NCBI RefSeq assembly: GCF_004570875.1 | Contig: NZ_SPQK01000006.1 | Span: 124,001 to 188,000 of the forward strand | Source: Blastococcus sp. CT_GayMR16 | Lineage (GTDB): Bacteria > Actinomycetota > Actinomycetes > Mycobacteriales > Geodermatophilaceae | Direction of reading: 5' to 3' | DNA: 64,000 nucleotides | In this document: positions 33,149 to 41,965 of the stretch, one piece after another | How positions within the stretch are numbered: position 1 is the first letter of the stretch | Layout: the number at the start of each line of letters is the position of its first letter | The notes under the pieces: generated by a model | Seen by the model: only the letters and a program-made list of their open reading frames with translations | Told to the model about the DNA's origin: nothing | Databases searched by the model: none | Position numbers and translations under genes: made by a program

Positions 33149-33499
33149 TCAGGACGGGTCCGCGACCTCGTGGGCGCCGGTGGTGACCGACACGTGGACC
33201 AGCCCGACCTGGGCGGCCGCACCGTGCACGTGCCACTCGCCAGGCGCTGCCAGGACGACGTCGCCGGGGCCGATCTCGAGCCGTTCGCCGCCCGCCTCGA
33301 CGAAACCCTCGCCGGCCGTGACCACCAGCACCTGGCCCTCGCGGTGCATGTGCAACGGGGTGGCGGCGCCCGGCGCGAAGGTCATCAGGCCGACGTCGAG
33401 CGACCCGGGTGCGGACACCGGCCCCTGCAGCCAGTCGGCGGAGAGGCCGGCGCCGACGTCCGGACCGTCCGGCGCGGGACCGCCGCGGACCAGTCTCAC
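33149..33499 (-). CDS. Cupin-domain protein
   Basis: The 116-residue protein is a single cupin: PLHMHREGQVLVVTAGEG is cupin motif 1 (His, His, Glu) and PGEWHVHGAA is motif 2. A metal-bound dioxygenase, isomerase or sensor role is possible; I cannot decide. The GTG start overlaps the SDR stop (GTGA), so it is translated with the SDR. Confidence 0.8.
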   Translation of the reverse strand: MRLVRGGPAPDGPDVGAGLSADWLQGPVSAPGSLDVGLMTFAPGAATPLHMHREGQVLVVTAGEGFVEAGGERLEIGPGDVVLAAPGEWHVHGAAAQVGLVHVSVTTGAHEVADPS

Positions 33500-34254
33500 T
33501 TGGGCCCGAAGCGCATTCCTGCGTCCAGCCGCAGGCACTGGCCGTTGAGCATCGGGTTGTCGACGATGGCGAGCGCGAGCTTGGCGTACTCCTCGGGCCG
33601 CCCCATCCGCTTGGGGAACGCGTTGCCGGCGATGAGCGGAGCGATCCGGCTGTCGTCCATCTTCGCCGTCCCGCCGGTGGCGAACAGGCTGGGGGCGATC
33701 GCGAGAACCCGGATCCCGAGTGAGCCGAGGTCGCGCGCCATGGTCAGGGACATCCCGGCGATCGCGGCCTTGGCGGCGGTGTAGGAGACCTGGCCGATCT
33801 GTCCCTCGAACGCGGCGATGGACGCGGTGTTGATGATGACGCCGCGCTCGTCGTCCTCGGGCTCGTTGCGGCTCATGTAGTCCGCCGACAGCCGGTTGAT
33901 GTTGAAGGTGGCGACGACGTTGAGGTCGAGCACCCGGCGGAAGGTCTCCAGGTCGTGCGGGCCCTCCTTCGTGAGCGTGCGCTTGGCCGCGCCGCCCCCG
34001 GCCGTGGTGACGGCGATGTGCAGCCCGCCGAGCGCGGCCACGGCGTCGTGCAGGGCCCGCTCGGTGCCGTCGAAGTCGGTGACGTCGCACTCGTAGAACG
34101 TGCCGCCGAACTCGGCCGCGACCTCGGCGCCGGCCGAGGTGGGCCGGTCCAGCACCGCCACGTCGGCGCCGCCCTTGGCGAGCGCCTGTGCGGTCGCGCG
34201 GCCCATGCCCGATGCGCCCCCGACGACGATGGCCTTCTTGCCCTGGATCTCCAC
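33496..34254 (-). CDS. SDR-family 3-hydroxyacyl-CoA dehydrogenase-like protein
   Basis: The 252-residue Rossmann protein has VVGGASGMGRATA for NAD binding and the catalytic set Ser145, Tyr158 and Lys162 (QVSYTAAKAA). The sequence resembles type-II 3-hydroxyacyl-CoA dehydrogenase (17-beta-HSD10-like), which fits beta-oxidation. GGGAG precedes the GTG start. The gene is divergent from a crotonase gene with the shared palindrome between them. Confidence 0.87.
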   Translation of the reverse strand: MEIQGKKAIVVGGASGMGRATAQALAKGGADVAVLDRPTSAGAEVAAEFGGTFYECDVTDFDGTERALHDAVAALGGLHIAVTTAGGGAAKRTLTKEGPHDLETFRRVLDLNVVATFNINRLSADYMSRNEPEDDERGVIINTASIAAFEGQIGQVSYTAAKAAIAGMSLTMARDLGSLGIRVLAIAPSLFATGGTAKMDDSRIAPLIAGNAFPKRMGRPEEYAKLALAIVDNPMLNGQCLRLDAGMRFGPK

Positions 34255-34345
34255 GTGAACTCCCTTGTCCCGGATGCGGTGAGGGGTCGGCGGAGCGGCA
34301 GTCAGCGTGCGAGCCGGTCCGCAGAACGGTCCTTGCGCACTACCT

Positions 34346-34364
34346 TATGGTAAGCCTTTCGTGA
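34346..34364. promoter_or_regulatory. Operator candidate, shared palindrome site 6
   Basis: TATGGTAAG-C-CTTTCGTGA matches 13 of 18 consensus positions. It is overlapped on its left by a second small palindrome TACC-TTAT-GGTA (34341-34352). It lies between the divergent SDR and crotonase genes. Confidence 0.45.
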
Positions 34365-34449
34365 CTGCGCAAGAGACGGTTCCCGTCGAGGTGCAGGAGT
34401 CCGCGCGCACGGCGCGGCACGGGCCCGGTCACACGATGGAGGACACGCA

Positions 34450-35229
34450 ATGGCAGAGGTCGAGAAGGAGCGCCGGGGCGCGGTGCAGGTGCTGAGGATC
34501 AACCGTCCGGAGGCGCGCAACTCGCTCAACATCGGGGTGCTCGCCGGCCTCGGCAACGGCATCGCGGAAGCCGACGCCGACCCGGAGATCCGGTCGATCG
34601 TGATCACGGCGACCGGCGACAAGGCGTTCTGCGCGGGCATGGACCTGCGCGGCTTCGCCGAGGGCACCGGCGGCGCGCAGTCCGACGAGGACAAGGCCGG
34701 TCTGGCGGGCTACCAGCGGTTCGTGCGCGAGGGCGTCGATACCCCGGTGATCGGGGCCGCCAACGCCACGGCGGTCGCCGGCGGGTTCGAGCTGCTCCTG
34801 GCCTGCGACATGGTGGTCGCCTCGTCGGCGGCCCGGTTCGGCCTGCCGGAGGTCAAGCGCTCGCTGTTCGCCGCGGGCGGCGGCGTGTTCCTCGGCGGCC
34901 GCATCCCGCTGGCCGTCGCCCTCGAGCTGACGCTCACCGGTGACTACGTGGCGGCCGAGCGCGCGTTCCAGCTCGGGCTGATCAACCGCGTCGTCGCCCC
35001 GGAGCAGGTGCTCGACGAGGCGGTGGCCCTGGCCGACCTCATCTCGGCCAACGGCCCGCTCGGCGTGCAGGCCACGAAGCGGCTGGTCCGCGCGGCCGCG
35101 GTGCTCCCGGCCGACCAGGTGTGGGCTCTGCAGGCGGAGCTCCAGCCGGAGGTGTTCAACAGCGTCGACGCCAAGGAGGGCGCCACCGCCTTCATCGAGA
35201 AGCGGGCTCCCGTCTGGCAGGGGCGGTGA
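34450..35229 (+). CDS. Enoyl-CoA hydratase (crotonase)
   Basis: The 259-residue protein has AFCAGMDLRGF for the oxyanion hole, GGFELLLACDMVVA with the first catalytic Glu, and FGLPEVKRSLF with the second, so it should be a true hydratase. It adds water to an enoyl-CoA in beta-oxidation. GGAGGACACGCA precedes the ATG. The flavin reductase gene starts inside its stop codon (GTGA). Confidence 0.9.
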   Translation: MAEVEKERRGAVQVLRINRPEARNSLNIGVLAGLGNGIAEADADPEIRSIVITATGDKAFCAGMDLRGFAEGTGGAQSDEDKAGLAGYQRFVREGVDTPVIGAANATAVAGGFELLLACDMVVASSAARFGLPEVKRSLFAAGGGVFLGGRIPLAVALELTLTGDYVAAERAFQLGLINRVVAPEQVLDEAVALADLISANGPLGVQATKRLVRAAAVLPADQVWALQAELQPEVFNSVDAKEGATAFIEKRAPVWQGR

Positions 35230-35825
35230 CCGAAAGCCTCGACCTGGCCGCTGCCGACGCCGTCCTCTCCGGGCTCCGGCCGTTCCCGGTGGCGGTCACC
35301 ACGACGGCGGGCGGCCGGGCCAACGGGCTGATCTCGCTCTCCGCCGGGGCGGGCAGCGTGCTGCGGGAGGCGCCGCGCGTCCAGATCAGCCTGGCCAAGC
35401 GGAACCTGACCCACGACCTGGTCAAGGAGTCGGGCGTCTTCGCGATGCACCTGCTGGCCGGCGGCGACGACGACGTCCTGGCGGCCTCGCTGGCGATCAT
35501 CATGACGCTCGGCGGGAGCTCCGGACGCGACGGCGACAAGCTCGCGACGCTGGCCACGAAGCCGGGGGTCACGGGGTCGCCGATCCTCACCGACGCCCTG
35601 AGCTACGTGGAGGGCCGGGTGGTCGCGTCGCTCGACACGGAGGAGAACACGCTGTTCCTCGCCGACGTCGTCGCGGCCGACCGCCTGCGGCGCGCGCCCC
35701 GGCTCGACATCGGCACCGCGTGGAAGGCCCTGCCTCCGGAGTGGACGCAGAGCTACGAGCGTGGCCTCGTGCACGAGTACAACGCGGCACGGCGCGGCAG
35801 GGGACTACCCGAACAGCCGGTGTGA
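35226..35825 (+). CDS. Flavin reductase-like FMN-binding protein
   Basis: The 199-residue split-barrel protein has NGLISLSAGAGSVLREAPRV and QISLAKRNLTHDLVKESGVF, typical of flavin reductases that supply reduced FMN/FAD to two-component monooxygenases or act on NAD(P)H alone. No partner oxygenase is adjacent; the P450 and LLM enzymes are several kb away. The GTG start overlaps the crotonase stop by 4 bases. Confidence 0.82.
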   Translation: MTESLDLAAADAVLSGLRPFPVAVTTTAGGRANGLISLSAGAGSVLREAPRVQISLAKRNLTHDLVKESGVFAMHLLAGGDDDVLAASLAIIMTLGGSSGRDGDKLATLATKPGVTGSPILTDALSYVEGRVVASLDTEENTLFLADVVAADRLRRAPRLDIGTAWKALPPEWTQSYERGLVHEYNAARRGRGLPEQPV

Positions 35826-35829
35826 CGGC

Positions 35830-37440
35830 TCAGGTCGTCTCGAAGGCCGTGCCGGTGGGGTCGACCGAGCGCGGGTCCTGCTCGACGTGGTGCACCTCGG
35901 CCGGAGCCGTCCGGCGGCCGGGGATGGTGGCCGCGGCGTACGCGGCACCGCACAGGGCGATGCCGGCGGCCACCCACAGGGACAGCCGGATGCCGGACAC
36001 GTACGCCTCGTGGGCGGCGAGCTCGAGCGCCGCACGCGCCTGCGCCGGCAGCCCCGCGCCGACCGCCAGGGCGTCGGTCAGCGACGTGCCGGCCGCCTCG
36101 GCCGCCACCGGGCTGACGCCCCGGTCCGGTGCGGTGAACGAGGCCGTGTACCCGACCGCCGTCAGCGCTCCGCCCAGGGCGACGCCGAGGGCCTGACCGA
36201 CCTGGCGGGTGAGCTGGTTGACCGCCGAAGCGCCACCGGACCGCTCGGCGGGCACCGAGGTGACCACCGCCTCCGTGCTGGCCGGTACGAAGGAGCTGAA
36301 CGCCAGGGCCATCAGCGCGAAGCCCAGGCACAGGACGAGGTATCCCGAGTTCACCGTCATGGTGGAGATGACGAGCGCCGCGCAGGCGATGAGCGCGATG
36401 CCGCCGCTGACCATGGCCCGGATGCCGAACCGCTCGATCAGCCACGGGGTGCGGGGCACGACGAGGAAGTTCACGACGGTCACGGGCACCGAGATCGCCA
36501 CCGCCGCGGCCAGGGGGGTGTAGCCCTTGCCCAGCTGGAGCGCCAGGCCGGCGAGGTACATGGCGCCCGTCATCGCCAGGAACGCGACCGTGAGCGCGAC
36601 GGTGGCGCCGCGCAGCTGCCGGTTGGCGAAGATGGTCAGGTCCAGCATGGGCGCGGGCGTCCGCCGTTCCCAGGCCACGAACGCGGCCCCCAGCGCCACG
36701 GCTGCGGCGAACACGCCGAGGACGACGCCGTCCGTCCACCCCCGCGAGGGGCCCTCGATGATGCCCCAGATCAGCGCCCCGAGCGCTGCTGTCGAGAGCA
36801 CGCCCCCGGCCACGTCGAAGCGGGCCGCCGCCGGGTCCCGCGAGGTCGGGACGACGACGTAGCCGAGGACCACCGCCACCACGATCAGCGGCAGCGTGAC
36901 GTAGAAGCAGGACTGCCACGAGGTCCAGCCCAGCAGCAGCCCGCCGGCGATCGGGCCGATGAAGGCGCCGGTCGCGTTCATCAGCGTCCAGTAGGCGATC
37001 GCCCGTGTGCGCTGCGCCGGCTCGGTGAAGACGTTGACCAGGATCGACAGGGTCGCCGGCATGACGAGCGCCGCCCCGATCCCCATCACCGTGCGCCAGA
37101 CGATCAGCGGACCCGGGTTCTGCGAGAGCGCCGCAGCGACGGAGGCGAGCCCGCACAGCACCAGCCCGGCCATCATCACGCCCCGGCGGCCGAACCGGTC
37201 GGCCACCGCCGCGCCGGTCAGGAGCACCCCGGCGAACGCGACGATGTAGGAGTCGACGATCCACTGGAGCTCGGCGTCGTCCGCGCCGATGTCCCGGACC
37301 AGGCTCGGCAGCGCGACGTTCAGGATGCTGGTCTGGATGGTGACGACCACCAGGCTGATGCAGAGCACGGCGAGCGCCCACCACGGATGCGCGGCGACCC
37401 CGGCGGCGTCCTGCGCCACGGGACGACGCCGGAGTGCCAT
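35830..37440 (-). CDS. MFS drug exporter, DHA2 type
   Basis: The 536-residue membrane protein starts WWALAVLCISLVVVTIQTSI and carries motif A VADRFGRRGVMM; the pattern fits a 14-helix exporter. The C-terminal 40 residues are soluble. Its ATG shares a base with the TAA stop of the aldo/keto reductase gene (TAATG), so it is part of a compact MFS-AKR-MFS operon. Confidence 0.9.
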   Translation of the reverse strand: MALRRRPVAQDAAGVAAHPWWALAVLCISLVVVTIQTSILNVALPSLVRDIGADDAELQWIVDSYIVAFAGVLLTGAAVADRFGRRGVMMAGLVLCGLASVAAALSQNPGPLIVWRTVMGIGAALVMPATLSILVNVFTEPAQRTRAIAYWTLMNATGAFIGPIAGGLLLGWTSWQSCFYVTLPLIVVAVVLGYVVVPTSRDPAAARFDVAGGVLSTAALGALIWGIIEGPSRGWTDGVVLGVFAAAVALGAAFVAWERRTPAPMLDLTIFANRQLRGATVALTVAFLAMTGAMYLAGLALQLGKGYTPLAAAVAISVPVTVVNFLVVPRTPWLIERFGIRAMVSGGIALIACAALVISTMTVNSGYLVLCLGFALMALAFSSFVPASTEAVVTSVPAERSGGASAVNQLTRQVGQALGVALGGALTAVGYTASFTAPDRGVSPVAAEAAGTSLTDALAVGAGLPAQARAALELAAHEAYVSGIRLSLWVAAGIALCGAAYAAATIPGRRTAPAEVHHVEQDPRSVDPTGTAFETT

Positions 37441-38339
37441 TACAGGGCGGCGGCCCGGTCGATGCGTCCGTAGTCCTCGTCCGACAACGACACCCAGGCC
37501 CCGTCGATGTTGTCGTCCAGGTGGGCCACCTTGGAGGTCCCCGGGATCGGCAGCATCAGCGGCGAACGCCGGAACAGCCAGGCGAGGGCGACCTGCTGGG
37601 GCAGCACGCCCATCTCGGCCGCCACCTCGGCGACCGTGCGGCCCGCCAGGTTCGGCTGGACGGCGATCGGCTGCCAGGGGAGGAACGGGATGCCGGCCGC
37701 CTCGCACGCGGCCAGGACACTCTCGAAGGCGCGGTCGGAGGCGTTGTAGCGGTTCTGCACCGAGACCACCGGGAACATCGAGCGGGCCAGCTCCAGCTGG
37801 GCCTCGCTCACGTTGCACACCCCGATGTGCGCGACCTTGCCCTCCTGCTGCAGGTCGGCGAAGGCGCCGAGGGTGTCGGCGTAGGGAACCGAGGGGTCCG
37901 GCACGTGCACCTGGTAGACGGGCAGGCAGTCCAGCCGGAGCGCTGTCAGGCTCTTCTCGGCCTGGACCCTGATGTTCTCCGGCCGGCCGCTGGGCGGCAT
38001 GGTCGCGTGCCCGGGGTCCATCCGGGCCGGCCGGAAGCCCGCCTTGGTGCCGATCACCAGGTCGTCGGGATAGGGGTGCAGCGCCTCGGCGATGATCTCC
38101 TCGGACTCGCCCAGCCCGTAGATGTCGGCGGTGTCGAAGAACCGCACGCCGCGCTCGTACGCCCGCCGGCACAACCGCACGGCCTCGGCGCGGTCCCGCT
38201 TGCCCTCGGCGTTGCGGGCGCTGGAGACGCGCATCGCGCCGAAGCCCAGCCGCCCGACCGTGCGGTCGCCGAGGGAGACGGTGCCGACGGTGGTGTCGTC
38301 GAGTGTGCGTGCGTCCATCGGGATCTCCTCGGTGGTCAT
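37440..38339 (-). CDS. Aldo/keto reductase
   Basis: The 299-residue protein has the AKR tetrad Asp69 (FFDTADIY), Tyr74, Lys99 (GTKAGF) and His145 (YQVHVPD). It is distinct from the AKR at 11722. The ATG at 38339 overlaps the upstream MFS stop (ATGA) and follows AGGAGC; a second ATG at 38318 (MDARTLDD) after GAGGAGATCC is an alternative. Placed between two exporters, it may detoxify an aldehyde or ketone that is also exported. Confidence 0.9.
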   Translation of the reverse strand: MTTEEIPMDARTLDDTTVGTVSLGDRTVGRLGFGAMRVSSARNAEGKRDRAEAVRLCRRAYERGVRFFDTADIYGLGESEEIIAEALHPYPDDLVIGTKAGFRPARMDPGHATMPPSGRPENIRVQAEKSLTALRLDCLPVYQVHVPDPSVPYADTLGAFADLQQEGKVAHIGVCNVSEAQLELARSMFPVVSVQNRYNASDRAFESVLAACEAAGIPFLPWQPIAVQPNLAGRTVAEVAAEMGVLPQQVALAWLFRRSPLMLPIPGTSKVAHLDDNIDGAWVSLSDEDYGRIDRAAAL

Positions 38340-39628
38340 GGGTGCTCCTGCTTTAGGGGGAGGACCTCGCGGCCGTCGTCCACCGGGGGCGGCAGGTGGG
38401 GCTCGATGGCCCGGCTGTCGTGCATCCGCAGCGCGAGCACCGCGGCGGCGGCGGCACACCCGGCGGTCAGCAGGAAGACGAGCACGAACGGGCCCGGGGT
38501 GGTCGAGTCGGCGGCCAGCGCCGTGAAGAGCCCGATCCCGACGACGGCGCCGATCTGGTTCGCCGTCTGCTGCAGCGAGACGGCCACGCCGAAGTCCTCC
38601 TCGCGGACGGCGTGGCCCATGGCGGAGATCAGCCCCGGCTGGGCGTGGCCGAGGGCCCAGCCGCTCAGGGGAAGGGCGAGGGCGATGACGACGACGCTCT
38701 CGATGGCCGCGCCCACCGCCATCAGTCCCAGGACGAGCGCCAGCGCGGCGCTCGCGACGATCACGAGCCTCCGCTCGCCGTAGCGAACGCCGAGGCGTCC
38801 GGCCACCGGCGCGGCCAGCATGATGAAAGTCGCCCGCGGGACGGTGATCAGCGACGTCACCGCGACGGAGATGCCGAGCACCGAGAGCAGTAGCAGCGGT
38901 GTGATGACGAAGTTGCCCATCCAGCCGGCACCGAGCAGGAACGTCGCCGCGCAGACCACCCGGGTGTTCCTGGCGGCCAGCACCCGCAGGGGGAGCAGGG
39001 GCGAGGGGGCCCGGCGCTCGATCACGACCAGCGCCCAGACGGCGAACGGAACGAGCGCCAGGCAGATCAGGGGGATCGGCGACAGGCCCCAGGCGCCGAG
39101 CCGGTTGATCCCGAAGGTCAGCAGGAGCGTCGCGATCGCCAGCGCCGCCGCGCCGGCCACATCCAGGTCGCCCTCGGCGCGCACCCCGTCGTCCTTCGGG
39201 AGCGTGGCGAGCGCGAACGCCAGCGCCAGGAAAGCGATCCCCGCGTGCACGAGGAAGATCGGCCGCCAGCCGACGAGGTCCACGAGTGGGCCGCCGATCA
39301 CCACGCCGACAACTGCGGCGCCCGCGAGGGTCCCGGAGGCGAGCGAGGACGCCCGCACCCGCTGCTCGGCGGGATACGCGCGGAACAGGATGGCGAAGGT
39401 CGCGGGCACGGTGGCGGCCGCCCCGAGCTGCGACAGCGTGCGGAAGGCGATGAGGCTGGGCGCGCCCCAGGCCATCGCGGTGAGGACCGAGAAGGTGCCG
39501 GCGAGGATCAGGCCGAACAGGTACAGCCGGCGGTGACCGCGCAGGTCACCCAGTCGGCCCAGCACGGGTGTCGCGACCGCGGAGGCCAGCATCGGCGCCG
39601 TCGTCACCCAGGCGATGGTCGAGGGCAT
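38336..39628 (-). CDS. MFS transporter; first helix lies upstream of the first standard start
   Basis: From the first in-frame ATG (39628) the protein is 430 residues, with motif A LGRLGDLRGHRRLYLFG. The same frame stays open upstream to a stop at 39887 and encodes WLLVACLIGIFSTTFPATI just before MPSTIAWVTT, which is a typical first MFS helix. No in-frame ATG, GTG or TTG exists upstream; ATGs at 39744 and 39759 and a GTG at 39786 are in another frame. The real start may be non-standard, or there is a frameshift near 39.73 kb. It leads the MFS-AKR-MFS operon. Confidence 0.8.
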   Translation of the reverse strand: MPSTIAWVTTAPMLASAVATPVLGRLGDLRGHRRLYLFGLILAGTFSVLTAMAWGAPSLIAFRTLSQLGAAATVPATFAILFRAYPAEQRVRASSLASGTLAGAAVVGVVIGGPLVDLVGWRPIFLVHAGIAFLALAFALATLPKDDGVRAEGDLDVAGAAALAIATLLLTFGINRLGAWGLSPIPLICLALVPFAVWALVVIERRAPSPLLPLRVLAARNTRVVCAATFLLGAGWMGNFVITPLLLLSVLGISVAVTSLITVPRATFIMLAAPVAGRLGVRYGERRLVIVASAALALVLGLMAVGAAIESVVVIALALPLSGWALGHAQPGLISAMGHAVREEDFGVAVSLQQTANQIGAVVGIGLFTALAADSTTPGPFVLVFLLTAGCAAAAAVLALRMHDSRAIEPHLPPPVDDGREVLPLKQEHP

Positions 39629-39850
39629 CGAGTCGAGGTCGAGGGCGATCGGTTGCAGCGAGATCGTCAGGATTGTCGCCGGGAACGTGGTCGAGAAGAT
39701 CCCGATCAGGCAGGCGACGAGCAGCCACCGGGCGCGGCGGGCATCCCCGGCGGACTCATCGGTGGCAGCGGAGAGCCCGGAAGCACGTGGCGAGCTGATG
39801 CGGATCGCGTCCTCGTCGTCGGGAGGGCGGCGAACACCAGGCCGAAGTCC

Positions 39851-39880
39851 CCTCCCGACCGATGTTCTTCGATCGGGAGG
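39851..39880 (-). terminator. Hairpin after the vWA gene
   Basis: CCTCCCGA (39851-39858) and TCGGGAGG (39873-39880) are perfect 8-bp arms with a 14-base loop, about 40 bp downstream of the vWA stop on the reverse strand. There is no T-run, so it is a weak terminator candidate. Confidence 0.4.
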
Positions 39881-39922
39881 CGGCCGTCAAGAGCGTTCCG
39901 GGAAGGCTTTCGATATCACCGT

Positions 39923-40693
39923 TCAGCGGCGGTCGGCGAACAGGTCGCTCATCGCCGGGGGGACGTCCCGGTGGGTGCGGATCAGCCGGACGCGACCGCG
40001 GCCCATGGCGGCCAGATCCCGGCCCAGGTCGGTATCGACCTCGCCGGAGACGTCGACCAGCACGTCCAGTCGCGGGAGGCCGGCGGCCACCGTCCGCGGA
40101 TCGGGTCCGGCGTTGTGGACGCAGTCGGACAGGAGCAGCACCCGAGCGTCCCGCGGGGAGACGCCGGCGAGCTGACGGCGGGCCACCTCGAGGGCGAACG
40201 CCACGTTCGTCAGCCCGCCGGTGGGCACCCGGAGCAGGAGGTCCAGGAGAGCGGTCGGGTCGACGGGCTCGCCGAGCCGCAGCAGGACCGCGGCGTCGGA
40301 CCAGAAGGCGACCACCGCGACCCGGTCGCGGGCCAGCTCGCCGGCCAGCGCGCCGACGGCCGCGGCCGCCGTGCGTATCCGCTCGCCCCGCATGGATCCG
40401 GAGACGTCGACCACCAGGACGACCGACCGGCGCATCCGCCGGTGCTCCCGGACGACGACGTCGTCGTCGTCGGGGAATGGCGTCTCGGCCAGCGCATCCA
40501 GGGTGCGGTCGAGATCGATGTCGTCCGACCCCGCGCGCCACCGGACGCTGGTGAGCTCTCCACCCGCGGCCCGGGCGCGGTCGTCCTTCCGGGGGCGGGC
40601 GACGGCAAGCCGGCGGGCGATCTCCCGGGCCCGTCGTCGTGCGAGCGCGTCGCCGTCCGTCGTGGAGGCGTCGAGGTCGGCGAGGGCGATCAC
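39923..40693 (-). CDS. vWA domain protein, chelatase-D-like half
   Basis: From the GTG at 40693 this is a 256-residue protein with a vWA domain and intact MIDAS D96-V-S-G-S100 after SVVLVVDV. The reading frame is open and codon-like from 40927 onward, adding about 78 residues (with PKQLDTEPALFRPGSGG), but has no standard start there. The stop of the AAA+ gene (40928-40930) lies in this same frame. It may therefore be the second half of one AAA+/vWA protein interrupted by TGA, or a separate gene starting at the GTG. It would pair with the AAA+ ATPase as Mg-chelatase-type or MoxR/vWA systems do. Confidence 0.75.
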   Translation of the reverse strand: MIALADLDASTTDGDALARRRAREIARRLAVARPRKDDRARAAGGELTSVRWRAGSDDIDLDRTLDALAETPFPDDDDVVVREHRRMRRSVVLVVDVSGSMRGERIRTAAAAVGALAGELARDRVAVVAFWSDAAVLLRLGEPVDPTALLDLLLRVPTGGLTNVAFALEVARRQLAGVSPRDARVLLLSDCVHNAGPDPRTVAAGLPRLDVLVDVSGEVDTDLGRDLAAMGRGRVRLIRTHRDVPPAMSDLFADRR

Positions 40694-40927
40694 CTCGCCC
40701 TGCTCGTCGGAGGAAGCCGGGGTGGTGCCGCCGGCCGGGCCCGACGGGCCGTCGCGGCGAGGTGAACTCGTCGTGGTGACGAGGGCCTGCCCGCCGCTGC
40801 CGGGGCGGAAGAGTGCGGGCTCGGTGTCCAGTTGCTTGGGCCGGCGGCGGAGCGGCTGGAGGTGGCGGCGTGGTCCGGTGCCGCGCCGGCCCGGCCGCGA
40901 GACCGGCGAGTCCGCAGCGACTGTCCT

Positions 40928-41923
40928 TCAACCGGGGTCGGCCGCGGCGGGCTGCAGGAGGAAGTGGTCCTCCCAGATCTCCCGGAGCACTGCCTCCGGC
41001 GACTCCGCGAGGGTCTCGTCGAGGTGGATGCGACCCGACAGCGCCACGAGCATGGCGTCCAGCACCACGGCGGTGTAGTCACCGGGCAGGTCGCGCGGCG
41101 GAAGTTCCGAATCCACCTCGGGCAGCGCGACATCGCGCAGCGCGGCCAGCTGGGCAGCCACCAGCGCCACGTCGATGGCGCCGCGCACACTGCTGCCCTG
41201 GCGGACGGCCTCGCATTCCCGGGTCGCCCTCGTCACGGCGACCGCGTCGGCGATCAGCCGGCCGGAGTCCACCTCGGTCCGCCAGGAGACGATGCCCCGT
41301 TCTGCGGCGGGGTCCTGGTAGTCGACGGCGAGGCGGCACAGGCGGTCCAGGACGCCCGACGACAGCCGCGTCGTCCCGATGTTGTCGTAGGGGTTCATCG
41401 AGGCGACGACCCGGAAGGTCGACCGGGCCTCCACCGTGCCCAGGCGCGGCACGGTGATGCGTCGCTCGGCCATCGCGGTGAGCAGTGTGTTGAGCGTGTC
41501 CTCCGGCGCGCGGTTGAACTCCTCCACGTACAGGAAGCCCCCGCTGCGCATGGCGGTCACCAGCGGTCCGGCGACGAAGTTGTCCTCGGTGTAGTCCTCC
41601 CGCAGGACCCGGGCCGGGTTGTGGTGACCGACGAGTCGCGCCGGGGTGAGGTCGGCGTTGCCCTCGACGAAGAGCAGGGGGATGCCCCACTCGTGGGTGA
41701 TCGACCGCAGCAGGGTGGATTTCGAGGTCCCCGGCGGGCCCTCGATGAGGACGTCGCGGCCTGCCGCGATGGCCGCCAGCAGCAGGTCCAGTTCCCGTTC
41801 CCTGCCGACCAGGTGCGTGGCGATCCGGGTGCGCAGCTCGCGGACGGCGGCACCGTCGACCCGGGTGACCCGGACACCGGTGATGTCGGTATCGGGCTGG
41901 GTGCCGGTGGTGATCTCGCTCGT
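40928..41923 (-). CDS. MoxR/Mg-chelatase-type AAA+ ATPase with non-standard start
   Basis: The frame encodes a full AAA+ domain: Walker A GPPGTSKST, Walker B GGFLYVEEFNRAP, and VASMNPYDNIGTTRLSSGVL with the sensor region. The only standard start is a GTG at 41560, which would cut off Walker A and cannot give an active enzyme. The best full start is ACG at 41921-41923, in the context CGAGGAG-CACGCC-ACG, giving 331 residues beginning (M)SEITTGTQPDTD. An ATG mutated to ACG, a sequence error or genuine ACG use are all possible. It follows the CoA-transferase gene on the same strand. Confidence 0.7.
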   Translation of the reverse strand, partial: TSEITTGTQPDTDITGVRVTRVDGAAVRELRTRIATHLVGRERELDLLLAAIAAGRDVLIEGPPGTSKSTLLRSITHEWGIPLLFVEGNADLTPARLVGHHNPARVLREDYTEDNFVAGPLVTAMRSGGFLYVEEFNRAPEDTLNTLLTAMAERRITVPRLGTVEARSTFRVVASMNPYDNIGTTRLSSGVLDRLCRLAVDYQDPAAERGIVSWRTEVDSGRLIADAVAVTRATRECEAVRQGSSVRGAIDVALVAAQLAALRDVALPEVDSELPPRDLPGDYTAVVLDAMLVALSGRIHLDETLAESPEAVLREIWEDHFLLQPAAADPG

Positions 41924-41965
41924 GGCGTGCTCCTCGGGGTGACGGCGGACAGGGCGGGGGAGTTC

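Noticed and set aside
40928-40930. TGA between the AAA+ and vWA halves read as selenocysteine
   Set aside because: Neither protein family uses selenocysteine at this place, the residue would fall in a linker, and I see no selenocysteine-insertion hairpin downstream. A mutation, an error or two separate genes is simpler.
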